Shown here piece after piece: positions 1 to 11,242 of a DNA stretch of 64,000 nucleotides. Every line of letters begins with the position of its first letter. The stretch's first letter is position 1. The notes under the pieces were generated by a model. That model searched no databases, was not told where the DNA came from, and saw nothing but the letters and a program-made list of their open reading frames with translations. The DNA is from Cristatella mucedo (Eukaryota > Bryozoa > Phylactolaemata > Cristatellidae): NCBI GenBank assembly GCA_009760855.2, contig WPIO01000001.1, forward strand, positions 9,914,001 through 9,978,000, in the 5' to 3' direction. The translations under genes were made by a program, and so were the position numbers.

Positions 1-237
1 TACATTCGACAAGGGCAGGGCAAGGGGGTCGAGTTCAAACGAGAGCAGATGCATGCTTGACCACTTGCCCTTGCCTTTCTCTACTGTGCGTCAAAAGAAA
101 GCAGATTCCAAATGGCAAAATGCAACAACAGGCCGTAGAGTGCGCACATCGCTAACTACAATGCACGCAATCGGCGAGCACTCCAAGCCAGAATGGCAAA
201 TCCTGACATTGCTGCTGAGGAGGACGGCAGTACTCAC

Positions 238-3166
238 CGCTGCTGCAGAGATGCTTCTCCATATTCACAAAGCCAGGGTCTCCACAAATCAGCCGATAGT
301 AGGCGTAGAACAGGGTAGGCACAATGACGGCTGTGAACACAGATAGTGGTGCGCAGCCACCGATACCGCTACATAAAAGCAGCAAATGACAGATGGCCGT
401 CAGCAGAAGGCCGCCAGCGAAACTGCCTGCATAGACAGGATTCGGCCAGTTGCACACGTGTTCCATCCTGTGCGAATGTCTGTAGACAATTGCTGCCACG
501 GCAAGCAGGGCTGCCATCATGAGGCCGATACCACTGTGGCCGCCGAGAGCATCCTGCAGCAGACGGGCTGCCCCAAGCGCGACCAGAGACAGGCAGGCAG
601 GCATCGCCAGGTGCCAGTACCAGGCCACCACGGGGCCGCTAAACTCCCTCCTGGTCGAGCACAGCTTGTGCGCCTGCTGCAGTAGGCGCATGGCATCGCG
701 ATGCTTCCACGTGTTCAGCTGCTGCACAACATCTAATGGCGTTCGGCGATCCCTGTTTTCGGCAAGCACCGTCGTCTTGCCTCCAGCGAGGAGAAGCTCC
801 CAGCAGATCTGAAGCACCAACTCTCTAACAAGCCAGCAGGCCGAGAGCATCTTACCGTAAGCCACAACTTGGCCAGAAGGCATGCATTTACACAAAAGAT
901 TGCTACAACTGCATCAGCTCAGCAGTAAAGTTTGCCTACTTTCAGCTGCATAGCATTGCAAAAATTTGGGCTTGCTTAGACAGGGATATTACGTGTAAAT
1001 CGGTCCATGCATTTGTAACATACCGTCTCGATTTCTGTCGGCATATGGAATCGCGCACTTACAGTTGGTGAAAAACTCTGCAGCTCGGCTTGTCTGTCGT
1101 GAGCATTGCTGCTGCCACATCACACCGCTTCTCGCCGACCTGCACTGGCTTCCAGTCAAGGTTCTGGCATCGACTTCAAGGTTCTGTCACTCACTTTTAG
1201 GTCCCTTCATTCTTTGGCTCCAGCCTACATATCAGATCTAGTCCCCCACCAGGCTAAACATTGTACCAACGGCTTTTCTGAATCTAATCGTTTACCTACA
1301 CCTCGTACAAATCTCAAATCCTTTGGAGACCGTGCCTTTAGTTCGTATGCTTCCAATGCCTGGAACTCACCTCCGACTAGCATCACGACACGCCCCCCGA
1401 CTTGACATTCAAAAAGAAGCTAAAAACTCATTTATTTATCTCAGCATTTAGTGGGTCCGTGTGATTCGTCCTTTGTGTGCTTATACGTGCTGAAACTGTG
1501 CATGCTGCCACTAAGTATATTTGCATGCTGATCCTGTGCATGTCATCACTAACCAAGTTATCCTTGTTGACACATTGTGCATGCTATTAGTAATCACATG
1601 ATCATGCTTCCTTTACAGCATATGTAAAGTGCCTAGAAAGAGATTAAGCTCTTTGACACTATACAAATGTTTTATTCTTATTATTACAATAACACACTTG
1701 TGACCGCTAGAATAAGCACCTAGAAAGAGATTAAGTTCTCCGGGGGCGCTTTATCAAGTGCATTATTATTGTGAGAGCCGGCTCGTTGCACGACACAAGA
1801 AGAGGAAACCTTATTTCTGTTACAAGCCTTGACTTCATCTGAAAATGAAAAATAACAAACATCGGCCGATTCTTCTCACCATGATCGCATATAGACCGTG
1901 GATCCTGCAAACTAATTCTGTCTTGCAACAATGTGGCCTGCCAATTCCATCTAATATAATCAATATCGGGTCAGGCCTGGTTCCAGTCACGATTGGAAAT
2001 CATTTGCACCCCACAAGATTTAATGTAGGTCAGCAGGTGCATCTGCAGTGGTAGCTAACAGCCATAGAAGTAGAACGATCAAGCACAGGCTTAGATGACC
2101 GAATTGACAGAGAGTACCCTTTGGGAAAGGTTTGCAGATTTCGTGAAAACTGGCTACTGCTGAAATGCTACCAAATACCTTAGAGTGGCCATTGGTAGCA
2201 GCAACATGGAGGGCAGTGTTCCCAAACACGTCGGCTGCATGCACGTCCACACGTTCAATACCATCACGGCGCCTGAGGAAGTACTTCAACAGCTCGATAT
2301 GCCCCATCGATGCAACTATATGGAGAGGCGTCTGCCGTCTGTCATCGATATCCTAGGGGAGAGAATGGGCACAAAGATAGTGCACGAGTAAACGACATTG
2401 GTGACGAACCGATGTATCTCAGCCAAGTAGTACTTGCACTTAACGATCTTGGTCCTAAGTTCGAGTCCCAAAGCAGGCAAATTTGTACTGCCTGCTGCAG
2501 CTCTTTATACCAACACGAAAATCGAATCTCCAAAAAGCATGTAGCACAATAGCACATACTCCACAGCTGGCTCTGGAGTGCCTTAGTCAACAGTGGCTTC
2601 AGGCGCTGACACCTCGGGGAAGGGAAGTGGATTGGGGCAGGGTGGGCTCAAACTCGGGAAAAAACAACAAAAAAACAACAAAAAACAGCGCTAAAGAACC
2701 CAGAAAGTGCACAGCTGAGTGAGGGGGCAGTGCTGCTCACCTTGCATGACATGCCGAGGACGGCGTGAAGGAAATGGGCGACGCTCACAGTGCCGCTCAT
2801 CGCTGCATGGTGCATGAGCCCTCGACCGGCATGATCACGCGCCAGCGCGTCAGCGCCGGCTTGTATGAGCACGGCGACCAGTTCGGGCACACCACGCTTG
2901 CAGGCGAACATGAGCGGGGTCTCGCCGAACGAATTGCATCGGTCCACGGAGGCTCCGTGATGCAGCAAGAGCTTCGCAACTGCAAGTGGCTCGCTGGCGC
3001 GAAGGCAGGCCCGGTGCAACGGTGTGACGTCATGCCAGAACGTAAGAGAGTGCAGGATAGGTGAATCTGACAGAAGCCGCTCGAGGTCGGCAACGGTCGC
3101 AGAGCTGACTGCCTGCTCGAAGTGCTCGGCAGGCAGCACGGGCACAGGCGAGGTGATCAACGACAT
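238..3166 (-). CDS. ZDHHC17: Ankyrin-repeat DHHC palmitoyltransferase, N-terminal part (ZDHHC17/ZDHHC13-like)
   Basis: Three exons can be joined in phase on the minus strand: 3166-2741, 2352-2179 and 808-238. The start ATG at 3166 is the first in-frame Met and has an in-frame TAG 33 bases upstream. Exons 1 and 2 encode ankyrin repeats (cores such as DVTPLHRACL, GETPLMFACKRG and GNTALHVAATNGH). The last repeat runs across the second splice into ICWELLLAGGKTTVLAENRD and RRTPLDVV. Exon 3 then has about four hydrophobic segments and the motif DPGFVN, the DPG signature that precedes the DHHC zinc domain in this family. The third exon ends in split phase at a GTGAGT donor, so the catalytic DHHC-CRD and C-terminal membrane segments lie left of base 1. 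Known role of the family: Golgi/vesicle S-acyltransferases whose ankyrin domain binds substrates. The DHHC cysteine is not visible here, and ZDHHC13 versus ZDHHC17 cannot be settled. Confidence 0.82.
1104..1680 (+). repeat. LINE A 3' end (C-terminus of RT ORF plus tail), 5'-truncated
   Basis: The plus strand reads as the C-terminus of a CR1/L2/Rex1-type LINE polyprotein: pieces such as LTFRSLHSLAPAYISDLV, then FGDRAFSSYASNAWNSPP. It is followed by a noncoding tail with AGTGCCTAGAAAGAGATTAAG and a final ATT-type microsatellite. The same protein end and tail recur through the window (about 5.1, 5.6, 24.4, 31.5, 35.2, 45.1 and 55.1 kb); I call this family LINE A. It sits inside the second intron of the palmitoyltransferase gene, in antisense. 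It is a dead fragment. Confidence 0.8.
1715..1775 (+). repeat. Solo LINE A/SINE tail
   Basis: A second copy of the tail (GCACCTAGAAAGAGATTAAG, then a GGGGGCGCT box and an ATTATTATT end) lies right behind the LINE A copy ending at 1680, without any protein-coding part. It is either a separately inserted truncated copy or a local tail duplication. Confidence 0.7.
2405..2560 (+). repeat. Possible tRNA-related SINE remnant
   Basis: A tRNA-like pair of Pol III boxes can be read: an A-box-like segment near 2420-2445 and a B-box-like AGTTCGAGTCCC near 2458-2470. The downstream part does not clearly match either of the two SINE families described below, so this may be a third family or chance. It lies in the first intron of the palmitoyltransferase gene. 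Confidence 0.3.
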
Positions 3167-3169
3167 CAG

Positions 3170-5049
3170 TACCACGCCAATGACTTCGGTGGCGGCAACC
3201 GGCTAATGCTGTCCTCGATATCACGGCTGTGAAGCGTGTGTATACTTGGCGGTGGCACTGAAAATCAGGCAGTACCACTCCATGCAGCATTATCTCCCCT
3301 GCTCGAGAGAGTTACAGAGGCTGTAGCAGCTGCGGCAAGGGTGCTACAGTAGCAGAAAAAATTAGAACAGGTACGGTTCACTCAAGGCTGTGCCAGCTTA
3401 GCATGGATTAGTAGCTATTGCCATAACAGGCTATCTTTTGCTGCGATCTTCAGAATTCTACATCGTAGTCGTGTAAAGCACACGTGCCCATATCACTGCC
3501 ATCTTCATTCAGTGAGCACCATTGAATCCTCCTCTAATGCATTGTTCATAAAGCATCCTGCAAACTAGTTTTCCAAATTAAGCCAAGCCTGAGTCACGAG
3601 GGTGGGTGTTGAACGCTAGCTGATCAATTTTCTCTGTAACACTTCTCCCCCACGACAACAACATTCTGTTACCTAGTTTGGCCTAAATCTTCATTTATTA
3701 CTAGCATGCACCTACGTTATGCCTGTTGCTTTGCTTTTTTACCCTCAACACTACTTTCCGACAGACTTGTGTCTTACATCACTCCTTACCAAGCCACATG
3801 CCCAACTCAACACTTTGACATACCCTGGCTGTAGTTTTTGGCCTACTCACCAATTCTAAAGCATCCTATCCCCCCCCCCCCCCCCCCCCCCCGCACCAAC
3901 GTCAATGACTTAACCTGTAGCCTAGGTACGTTATCGCAACCATGAAAGCATCCGCTGGAACCCATCAACACATTAACATCCATAGCAAATAACGCGAAAA
4001 ATACAAATTAGCCTACAAGAGTCACACGAAAGCTCTGTCAAAGGGTTGCAATGTTAGTAGCTGAGGGACATGATTATTACAAATAATGGACGGGCAATCA
4101 AAGCAGCTGCACTTAAAATTGTGTGATCAGTCCACTAGCACCGTGGAGAGTTAAAATGCTGATGGGCCACTTGCTAGAGCGGGCTTCAGACCAAACAGAG
4201 AGCAACAGGGGCCCCCCCCCGAATTGAGACAACAGTACCCACCAACATCATAACGTAAACTCGACTTGTAAAGATAGCACTGCAAGAAGCAATTGATATG
4301 GATGACAACGCTTGTCCCAGAAATTTCTGCGTGCTGCTACTCTTTGCACGACGGGAGTTACATGTATCGGGCTACTTTAAGGTAGCAACACTGGCCGTGT
4401 CTCAGTTCATGGCACAATCGCTCAAAGTAGGCCGACTCTGCTACATGGAATACCTTAATGAAAATAACCGCTGGGCCCCGTCGAGTTCCTCGGAATAATA
4501 TCGTAAGCTTTGAGGGCAGCTACTCTGCAAGCTTCGTACCCGGGTCAGGAGAAACCCGCTGGGGGTTCAAACTACTACAAACTGGTCGTGACGAAGACGA
4601 GCATCGACTTACCAGCAGCTCTATACTGAATATTACAGTTCCATTCCTTCAAAATTTCCCTTAGATTCTAAAACATTACTCGGAGGGGATCGCGCTGTTG
4701 GATTTCTCACAACAATTACTCTTAATTTACTAGCGCAGGGCGGGGGGGGGGACTTATGGAAAAATTCAATGGGAATCGCTGTTAACACATCGTCTCTCTT
4801 TCTCTATCTTTCTTTCTCTATCTGTATATGTCTATCTTTATCTCTTTCTCTCTCACACTATGCAACTTCACGCATGTGGGTTGGTTTTTTGTAGAAGTTT
4901 GGAGCAATTTAGAGATTAGCTGCCGCCTGCTGCATTCCGAAGCTCTGAATAAGTTTGCTAAGTTCCGAAGCGAAATCTAGCACAGGATGGTGTGAGAAGA
5001 GCGGACTTGGCGTCACTGCTAGTTCAGTGTTTAATCCTATTCCAGCGTC
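3170..5049. other. No gene recognised; homopolymer and CT-rich tracts
   Basis: Upstream of the palmitoyltransferase start I see no convincing coding region. The stretch contains a run of 23 C (3870-3892), a C run near 4211-4219, a G run near 4741-4750 and a pyrimidine-rich CT/TCTT tract at about 4790-4856. Promoter elements of the palmitoyltransferase should lie near 3170-3400, but no TATA box is obvious. Confidence 0.5.
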
Positions 5050-5990
5050 TTAAATGTTTGGTGAATTGCTACCAATCGGGCGTCTAAACCTGTCATCATG
5101 TTTGTTCTTGACGACCTGCACTGGCTCCCAATCCAGCAGCGCATTGACTTCAAGGTTCTGTGACTCACTTCCAAGTCCCTTCATTCTCTTGCTCCAGCCT
5201 ACCTATCAGAACTACTCCCAAACCAGTCTACGCATCATGCCACCTGCTTCCTTTGTGTAGTCTGAATTATCGTCGCGAACGGCACAGAACGCTAGCCGAC
5301 GAGCAACACCACCAGTTTAGTTCACCTACACACGGAGCAGGGCCAAGCACGACTCTCCTCGCCCCTCTCACCCACCAGAGTCTCCAGACCCCTTTTCAAA
5401 ACAACCACTAACAGCACGTCCCGGCTGCTTACCACATCGAGTGTCACAGCCCACTCGTACAGCGATCAGGGGCAGTGTCATCGATTAAATAAAACCACAC
5501 TTTGCAGCAACTATAAAGTGCCTAGAAAGAAACTGATTTCTCTGAGGGCGCTATATCAAGTGTATTATTATTATTTTATTATTACTATATCATTAAGCTA
5601 TATCACGTAAGAACCTCAAATCCTTAGGAGACTGAGCCTCCAGTTCGTATGCTCCTAAAGCCTGGAACTCACTACTGACTGGTGTCACCACCCCCCCCCC
5701 GACTTGACGACATTAAAAATAACCTATAAACGCACCTGTTTTGACAGCATTAGGTCTTTATAAATTTCCTTTGTGTGCTTCTGCGTGTTGACCCTGTGCA
5801 TGCTGCCACCAACCACATTTACATGTTGATACTCTGTGTGTCACCTATAACCATATTACGCTTGTTGGCATTGTGCATGTAACCACTAACCATTTGGTCG
5901 CGCTTCCTTTCCAGCAAACGTAAAGCGCCTAGAAGGAGATTTGGTTCCCTTAGGGTGCTATATCAAAAGTATTATTGCTATTATTATTAT
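5050..5990 (+). repeat. Two consecutive LINE A 3' fragments with tails
   Basis: The first fragment (about 5100-5590) has the [16 protein letters not shown]-type segment in eroded form, LAPAYLSELL-like codons, and a tail at 5514-5585 with AAAGTGCCTAGAAAGA and TATTATTATT. The second (about 5600-5990) repeats the FGDRAF...WNSL part, has a C10 run at 5691-5700 where other copies have six C, and ends with its own tail (GCGCCTAGAAGGAGATTTGG). Both have several stops and frameshifts. Confidence 0.75.
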
Positions 5991-6214
5991 TTTTATAACT
6001 TATAGTGTGGATGGTATTTTTATATCGTTTTTCACTTATTCATTTTTGCCCTAGCATAGTAATAGGCGGTGCAAACGAAAGTGTATGGTTCTCTATATTG
6101 TAGGCCCAAATTGAGATATTTATTTTAAAATCTATCTTGGATCAATTGAACGGGTAGGTGGTGCAAACTTAATGAGCTGAGCCAAAAGCGGTTGTGAAAC
6201 TCGGGATGCTCTTA

Positions 6215-6290
6215 TAATAATTATAATACACTTGATAAAGCGCCATCGGAGAACTCAATCTCCTTCTAGGTGCTTTACATTTGCTCTTCA
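6215..6290 (-). repeat. Solo LINE A-type tail, reversed
   Basis: The minus strand reads AAAGCACCTAGAAGGAGATTG, a GGCGCTTTATCAAGTG box and a TTATAATTATT end, matching the LINE A/SINE tail without any body. Confidence 0.65.
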
Positions 6291-7780
6291 ACGAGGACAA
6301 GCGAAATGTTTGCCGCTGTCAAAACTGGACTGCTCGTGATTTGGAAATGACCTTTGGATTAAAGATCTGACAGTGAATCCACTTCGGGGTTTAGATCGAC
6401 TGGGCTTAGCGTCCGCCATCATCTGGATGATCCAAAACCTAGACCTAAAACTGGCCGAGCTTCGTTCACAAAGTTCACATGCTGCTTCGCGTTGTTAAAA
6501 ACTAAAAATGCATAAGTCGGCTGATGCGACTGCCTTATTTATATAGAAACAGCAGGGCTTAAAAGGCCACCATCTCGCTTGGCCGGAGACATACGGCATT
6601 TTTCCTGCTACGGGACTCAATCCACGACCTGGATCGTTAATTTCGATCGCCTTACCCCTGGGCTAAGACTATGTCTGTGTACAGCCTCGTCGACCATTCA
6701 TTCGGACCTTTTCCTTCCAAGGCTATTTTTTCGGCACTCAGTGTGGCTTAAGAGGCGCCCAGCTGGTAATTGCTAGGTCGCAACTACCGGTCCGTTACTC
6801 TCGCCGTGTTCTGTAGGGGGCCAATTCTTGGTCTCTCACAGTAGCCGTCCATACAGCTACCGTCGGGCAGATAGCTCGAGCCTCGGTCGGGCCTATAATT
6901 TCTCTGACGACTATATCGAGCGATTATCATCCAAACCAGCAGAGGCTGCTGCTCCTACGATTGCAAAGCTTGATTCGCTCCATACTGAAAAGGAGTGCTC
7001 AACGTCAAGGTCATTCTTTGAACCCAAGCGAGGAAAAGGCAAAACTGCTCGACGCATACAGCGTTCGCACGCCAGCCACTCCAATCGTATATAATCGCAG
7101 GGAAGCTTAGCAGCGTAAGTCGGCACTGGAAGTGCTCCCCAAAGCTACGTGCCTCAGGTTCGCAGTCGAGAAAAAACCCTTTGGCCCTCTCCTAAGGCCA
7201 CTAGGCTCTGAACACAACACCTCTGGCAAGCGCCGAAATTGCGCTCCTGTCAAAACATCTGACATCCATTTTGCAGGCAACCTCCTTAGAAAATTATATC
7301 AGAAATGCCAGTCGAGCTTTTTAGTTTTTAAATTAAGCAATTCTGACAATAGATTGAAATTAAAACTGAACTTTCCTTGATTGATCGGTAATGTGCTCAG
7401 ATCAAGTTTTATTTGGTTTCTCCTCTTTCTAAGCTCGGCAGAGCAAGATCGCAAGGACTGCCTAGACCCCGAAGCGCTCATTCAAAATGGGCCGGGCCTA
7501 TTGCCAAGCGCTGCGGTGTTACCAACTTGCTGTAGTGGCTTCGCGGGAAACTCCTTAGGTCGCATGCACAGCGCTAGTAGCGGCATTAGTCCTCGCCGAC
7601 GCGCGACACACGAAACTGCACCTCGCAGCACGGCGAGCGAGTCGTAGCACGGCAGCTTTGACTCACGCTGCTGCATCGACGGTAGCGGAACGCGGCCGCA
7701 ATGAAGAGCCCGCCCATAGCTTAACGTAGCAAGTCCATACCGATAGCATAGAAAGCAAGTCTGTCCGACAGCAACGAAGC
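6291..7780. other. No gene recognised; eroded SINE and CpG-rich patch
   Basis: An eroded reversed copy of SINE family 1 can be seen around 6555-6670 (minus-strand B-box region at GACTCAATCCACGACCTGG). Bases 7480-7700 are richer in CpG than the surroundings and could be a promoter or a piece of an older gene. Short open frames here show no family resemblance. Confidence 0.35.
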
Positions 7781-7879
7781 GCTACATGTGTCCATGACCA
7801 CAGGTCAGACACCGGCCCAACCGGCGACCCCCATGATACCAAAGCCGTCCCGTCCCAGCCACCCGAACCCATCCCGGGC

Positions 7880-7900
7880 ACATACACACACACAAACACA

Positions 7901-7961
<61 letters not shown>
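7880..7961. repeat. (CA)n microsatellite
   Basis: An almost pure CA dinucleotide tract of about 80 bases, slightly interrupted at its left end by CACAAACACACAAAC. The open frames across it in several phases are artefacts of the repeat. Confidence 0.97.
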
Positions 7962-8842
7962 CATATATGTATATATAACCAGTATCTAATATTTATGCAT
8001 ATGCTATATATCTGCATATCTGCATGTACACACCTGCTTATAGAGCTATGCAACTTGATGTATGTGCAAGCAAAGCTCCAAATTAAGCTTGATGAAAATG
8101 TAAAATAAATCGGGAAATCTGAATCCGTCTTTGAGAGTGCATAAGGGAAGGTATATAAGGTGAGACTTGGAATTTAATAACAGCCTATGCATGCTAAAAT
8201 GCAAGTTAACAGCGCACGTTGCGCGTTAACAATTATTGAAATATGAATTATTTACTTTGAATCTTCGAAAGGGAGCGAGTCAAAAAATTCACACCCTGCA
8301 TGTCCCGACAGCGCTTAAGCACTTCTTTTAGTAAGCCTGTACTCCCAACTAGCACAGTGCACATCCGGCAGACACAAGTAAAGTATTCTGTATAGTTCCA
8401 TAGTCTGCAGATGCGGTTACAAAATATTTTCTCCGCACTAAGGTGTTAATACCCAACTAGCACTTCGCGCCTGCCAGGAATGACAGGCGCAAACTCCGGG
8501 CATATTTGCATATCCCTGGCTCAAATCTTCTAGAAGAGCTTCTCCAACCTTCTCCAAACCTGCTCCAGGCCCACCTCTCACCATAGCAAGCAAGTTCGCA
8601 CCCATTGGCGTCTTCTCGCGCAGCCAGCGGCACTTGCGTATGCCAGCCGAACGAATGTACGAACGTGTCACCTTCTTTTACTGCACAAGGCCGTGAAGAC
8701 TAAACTGTATTTATTTGCTATGCAGTTATTTCTGCACGCTCTATGCTTAAGCGGCTTTCGGTGAGACCATAGAAGTCAATCACAGTCTCCGAACAATAAA
8801 GTCAAAGTTGGAGTATAGTTTGAGTCAGTAGGCCAGGCGAAG

Positions 8843-9415
8843 ATGTATGTATCTCCGTCAGTAACTCCACAAAGTCATAAAGACCATGTGGGTGTTACGC
8901 AGGAGAGTTTTGTATAGCACACTCACAGCCTAAGCGGCTTTCGGTACGCATTCGGTAGCCAACAGACTTCGTCTCACGCAACAAAGAGAAAGTGAGAAGC
9001 ATAGCAGAGTCAGGAGAGCAGTTGAGGTAGTGAGTAGCATAGAAGTAGCAGCTCAGGACCGCTGAAAAAGATGTGCCATAGTCGGCAGTTGGAGAGTAGA
9101 TGTCGTTGCGTAAGAATTGTGGAAGCGAGTTCCACAGTCTAGGACCTGCAGAGCTAAAGCTTCTGTCGCCAACTGTCTTTGAGCGGAGGAATGGGACAGC
9201 TAATTTATTGTCCACACAGGACCTCAGGGCGCGAACAGGCTGAAACTGATGCAGCAGTTCAGCTAGGTATGAAGGAGCCAAGCCGTGGCGGGCCTTGTGG
9301 GTCAGCGTAAGAACTTTGCTCTGTATAATGCAAGTAGCATACAAGTTGAAGCGCGTAATGGCTGGATAGGAAGTACTAGAGTCAGCGGCAGAGAGAGGAT
9401 ACATAGTCATTGCTC
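8843..9415 (-). repeat. LINE B 3' end, 5'-truncated, little decayed
   Basis: The minus strand encodes an uninterrupted C-terminus of a LINE polyprotein: LTHKARHGLAPSYLAELLHQ, then DRSFSSAGPRLWNSLPQF, ending at IQNSPA. It is followed by a tail ending in repeated ACATT units. Over the last ~106 residues the translation is identical to the copy at 23762-24166 in the opposite orientation, so both are recent insertions of the same family. I call it LINE B; its tail differs from that of LINE A. Confidence 0.85.
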
Positions 9416-9490
9416 AATAATTGTGGGATTGAGTTCCACAGTCAAGGATCTGCAGAGAAAAATCTAGTGTCCCCCAAAAGTCTTAAGGTT
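9405..9490 (-). repeat. Older LINE B fragment next to the young copy
   Basis: The segment around 9411-9485 is a diverged duplicate of 9112-9180 (same AATTGTGG..GAGTTCCACAGTC..GATCTGCAGAG layout). It abuts the 5' end of the younger copy, which therefore either inserted into, or brought along, an older element. Confidence 0.6.
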
Positions 9491-10547
9491 GAAACATTGA
9501 ATCACTAAATTGTTTTTGTTTTGTATGCCTTATCCGTTTACGTATGTATGCATATTTATATAGGTGTATACAAGAAAGCGTATTTTTGTACTTATGCAAG
9601 TCTGAACGTTGCTATCACATGGAGAGTACATTGCTAAATTTTTATTTCTGTGCTAGTTCTATGATTATTTAATGACGGGCACTGCCTGAAGTCCCTGCGA
9701 GTTGCTAAGTTCGTTGGCTTCAGTTCGCTATGAATAGTATACCAATACAATGGGAATCAGCAGCCGTTACATAGCTATTATCTATTTATAGTGTTGCCTG
9801 TTTCCTTATTGCATATATTTCCGATGGTATGGCAGCTTTAAACCTCAAACTGTTGTTGACCCTGTTACATTGAAAGTTAATCAATAACGTAACCGTCTTT
9901 AATTTGTATTTTAAATAATTATGAGAAAAGTAAATTTATTTGTTAACTCAACAAGACTGGATGGTTGCGCTTACACTGGTGGGTTATAATATCACTGGCA
10001 TCGACCATTAAGAACTCTTTAGTATTGGCACCTGAGTTCGGTCGGGGGGGGGGATCGCGGGAGCATCAAAGAGACTCTTCTCAATAGCTGTCACGTGAGT
10101 GATTAGATGAATTATAAAGCGAAGTGGCCACCACTGAGAGCTCATTCATGTGTACCAGACTTCTATTATACTGCATTGATTGGTGTAGTCTAAGAAACGC
10201 CTTAAGGTCCTTTGTTAAGAGATTTCAAGGATCCAAGCATAAAAGCTCACCTCTAAGTAGCTAGGTGTATGAAGTTTCCTGCCTCCCATCCGGATTATTA
10301 AAACCAAACCCTTTTAGCACTGATCTGCGTCTGTTCAGCATTGGGTGTTTGTGGTGCTTATAAGTAAATACTCGCGGCTACGATTACTTATTAATGTCTC
10401 AAAGCACTATTGATCGAAATCTCAGCTGGTCATTGAATTCCCATCGGGAAACGTTAGTGGAGGGCTGAGCTCCGCTTCGCCGGCTGCTTAATAGTTACCG
10501 ATGTCTGTTGCTATACCTCAATGCTGCCGCTAGCATTAAGCTTAACC
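9491..10547. other. No gene recognised
   Basis: AT-rich sequence with no open frame resembling a known family. A G run lies at about 10044-10054. It could hold the promoter of the plus-strand gene that follows. Confidence 0.4.
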
Positions 10548-10604
10548 ATGTCAGCAGGAGCGCTGACGCCGAAGCATTATGAAGGGCTGCACAACTATCA
10601 CAGG
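10548..10604 (+). CDS. Candidate first coding exon of the unidentified plus-strand gene
   Basis: ACC-ATG context at 10548 opens 19 codons (MSAGALTPKHYEGLHNYHR) that run into a strong donor GG|GTAAGG at 10604. It would be a first exon for the gene at 11.2-13.5 kb. However, its end phase (0) does not match the next candidate exon directly, so another small exon would have to lie between. Offered as a lead only. Confidence 0.3.
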
Positions 10605-10679
10605 GTAAGGATATCTGGCAGGAATGGATCAGCTGCTACGCAGACAAGCTCTCGAGTTTTTTGGTTTTAAGACTATTGC

Positions 10680-10835
10680 TCTCGGATCTAGCCCCTGAGT
10701 AATGTGCTCGCTCTGCACGACCAGGGTAGAGGGTTCGGGTCCTGTAGTGGGCGATTCTTTATTGCCCCCTGCAACGATGGTTATTGTCGGCTTTTCTGCC
10801 GCTACGCAAATATTAGCTACTAAATTAGCTAATAT
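10680..10835 (+). repeat. SINE family 1 copy
   Basis: Plus-strand copy of the tRNA-related SINE found throughout the window: a B-box-like GGGTTCGGGTCCTG near 10732-10745, the conserved AGTGGGCGATTCTTTATTGCC segment, the GCTTTTCTGCCGCTA box and the terminal AAATTAGCTAAT motif. Confidence 0.7.
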
Positions 10836-11049
10836 TTTATCCCGAAGAGAGCTTTCCCTTGCAACCCCTCTTAATTGACTTGGTGGTGGGGATATAGTGT
10901 TGACACTAATTTGATAAGCCCACTGTGCCGTGAAATCTACATGTTCCTCACAGCCTGTGCTCCGTCCGTATGAATTGTCTTTCGTGTGCTTGCTTGTTTG
11001 CTGAGAGTACGATACAACTAAGCAAGTAACAGGCTTTCTTTTTCACCAT

Positions 11050-11105
11050 ACTGTGCTTATTAAGAGATTTGGTTCTCTTGGGGTGCTATATAAATTAAAT
11101 CAGAA
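11050..11105 (+). repeat. LINE A/SINE tail fragment
   Basis: Contains AAGAGATTTGGTTCTCTTGG followed by GGTGCTATATAAATTAAAT, the recurrent 3' tail. No body is attached. Confidence 0.65.
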
Positions 11106-11242
11106 TTACGTTTGTTTTATGGCAATAACAACTGGCTTTGTTTTATCTATAGGTCTAGCCACAGCCACGTTTCAGCCTAATGTAATGCAGCGAGTAGATT
11201 CACTGGAGTGAATATGAAAGCAGCTCGATAGCAACTTTTCAG

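Noticed and set aside
7663-8108. Cys-Val and Thr-His repeat frames
   Set aside because: Translations of a CA microsatellite.
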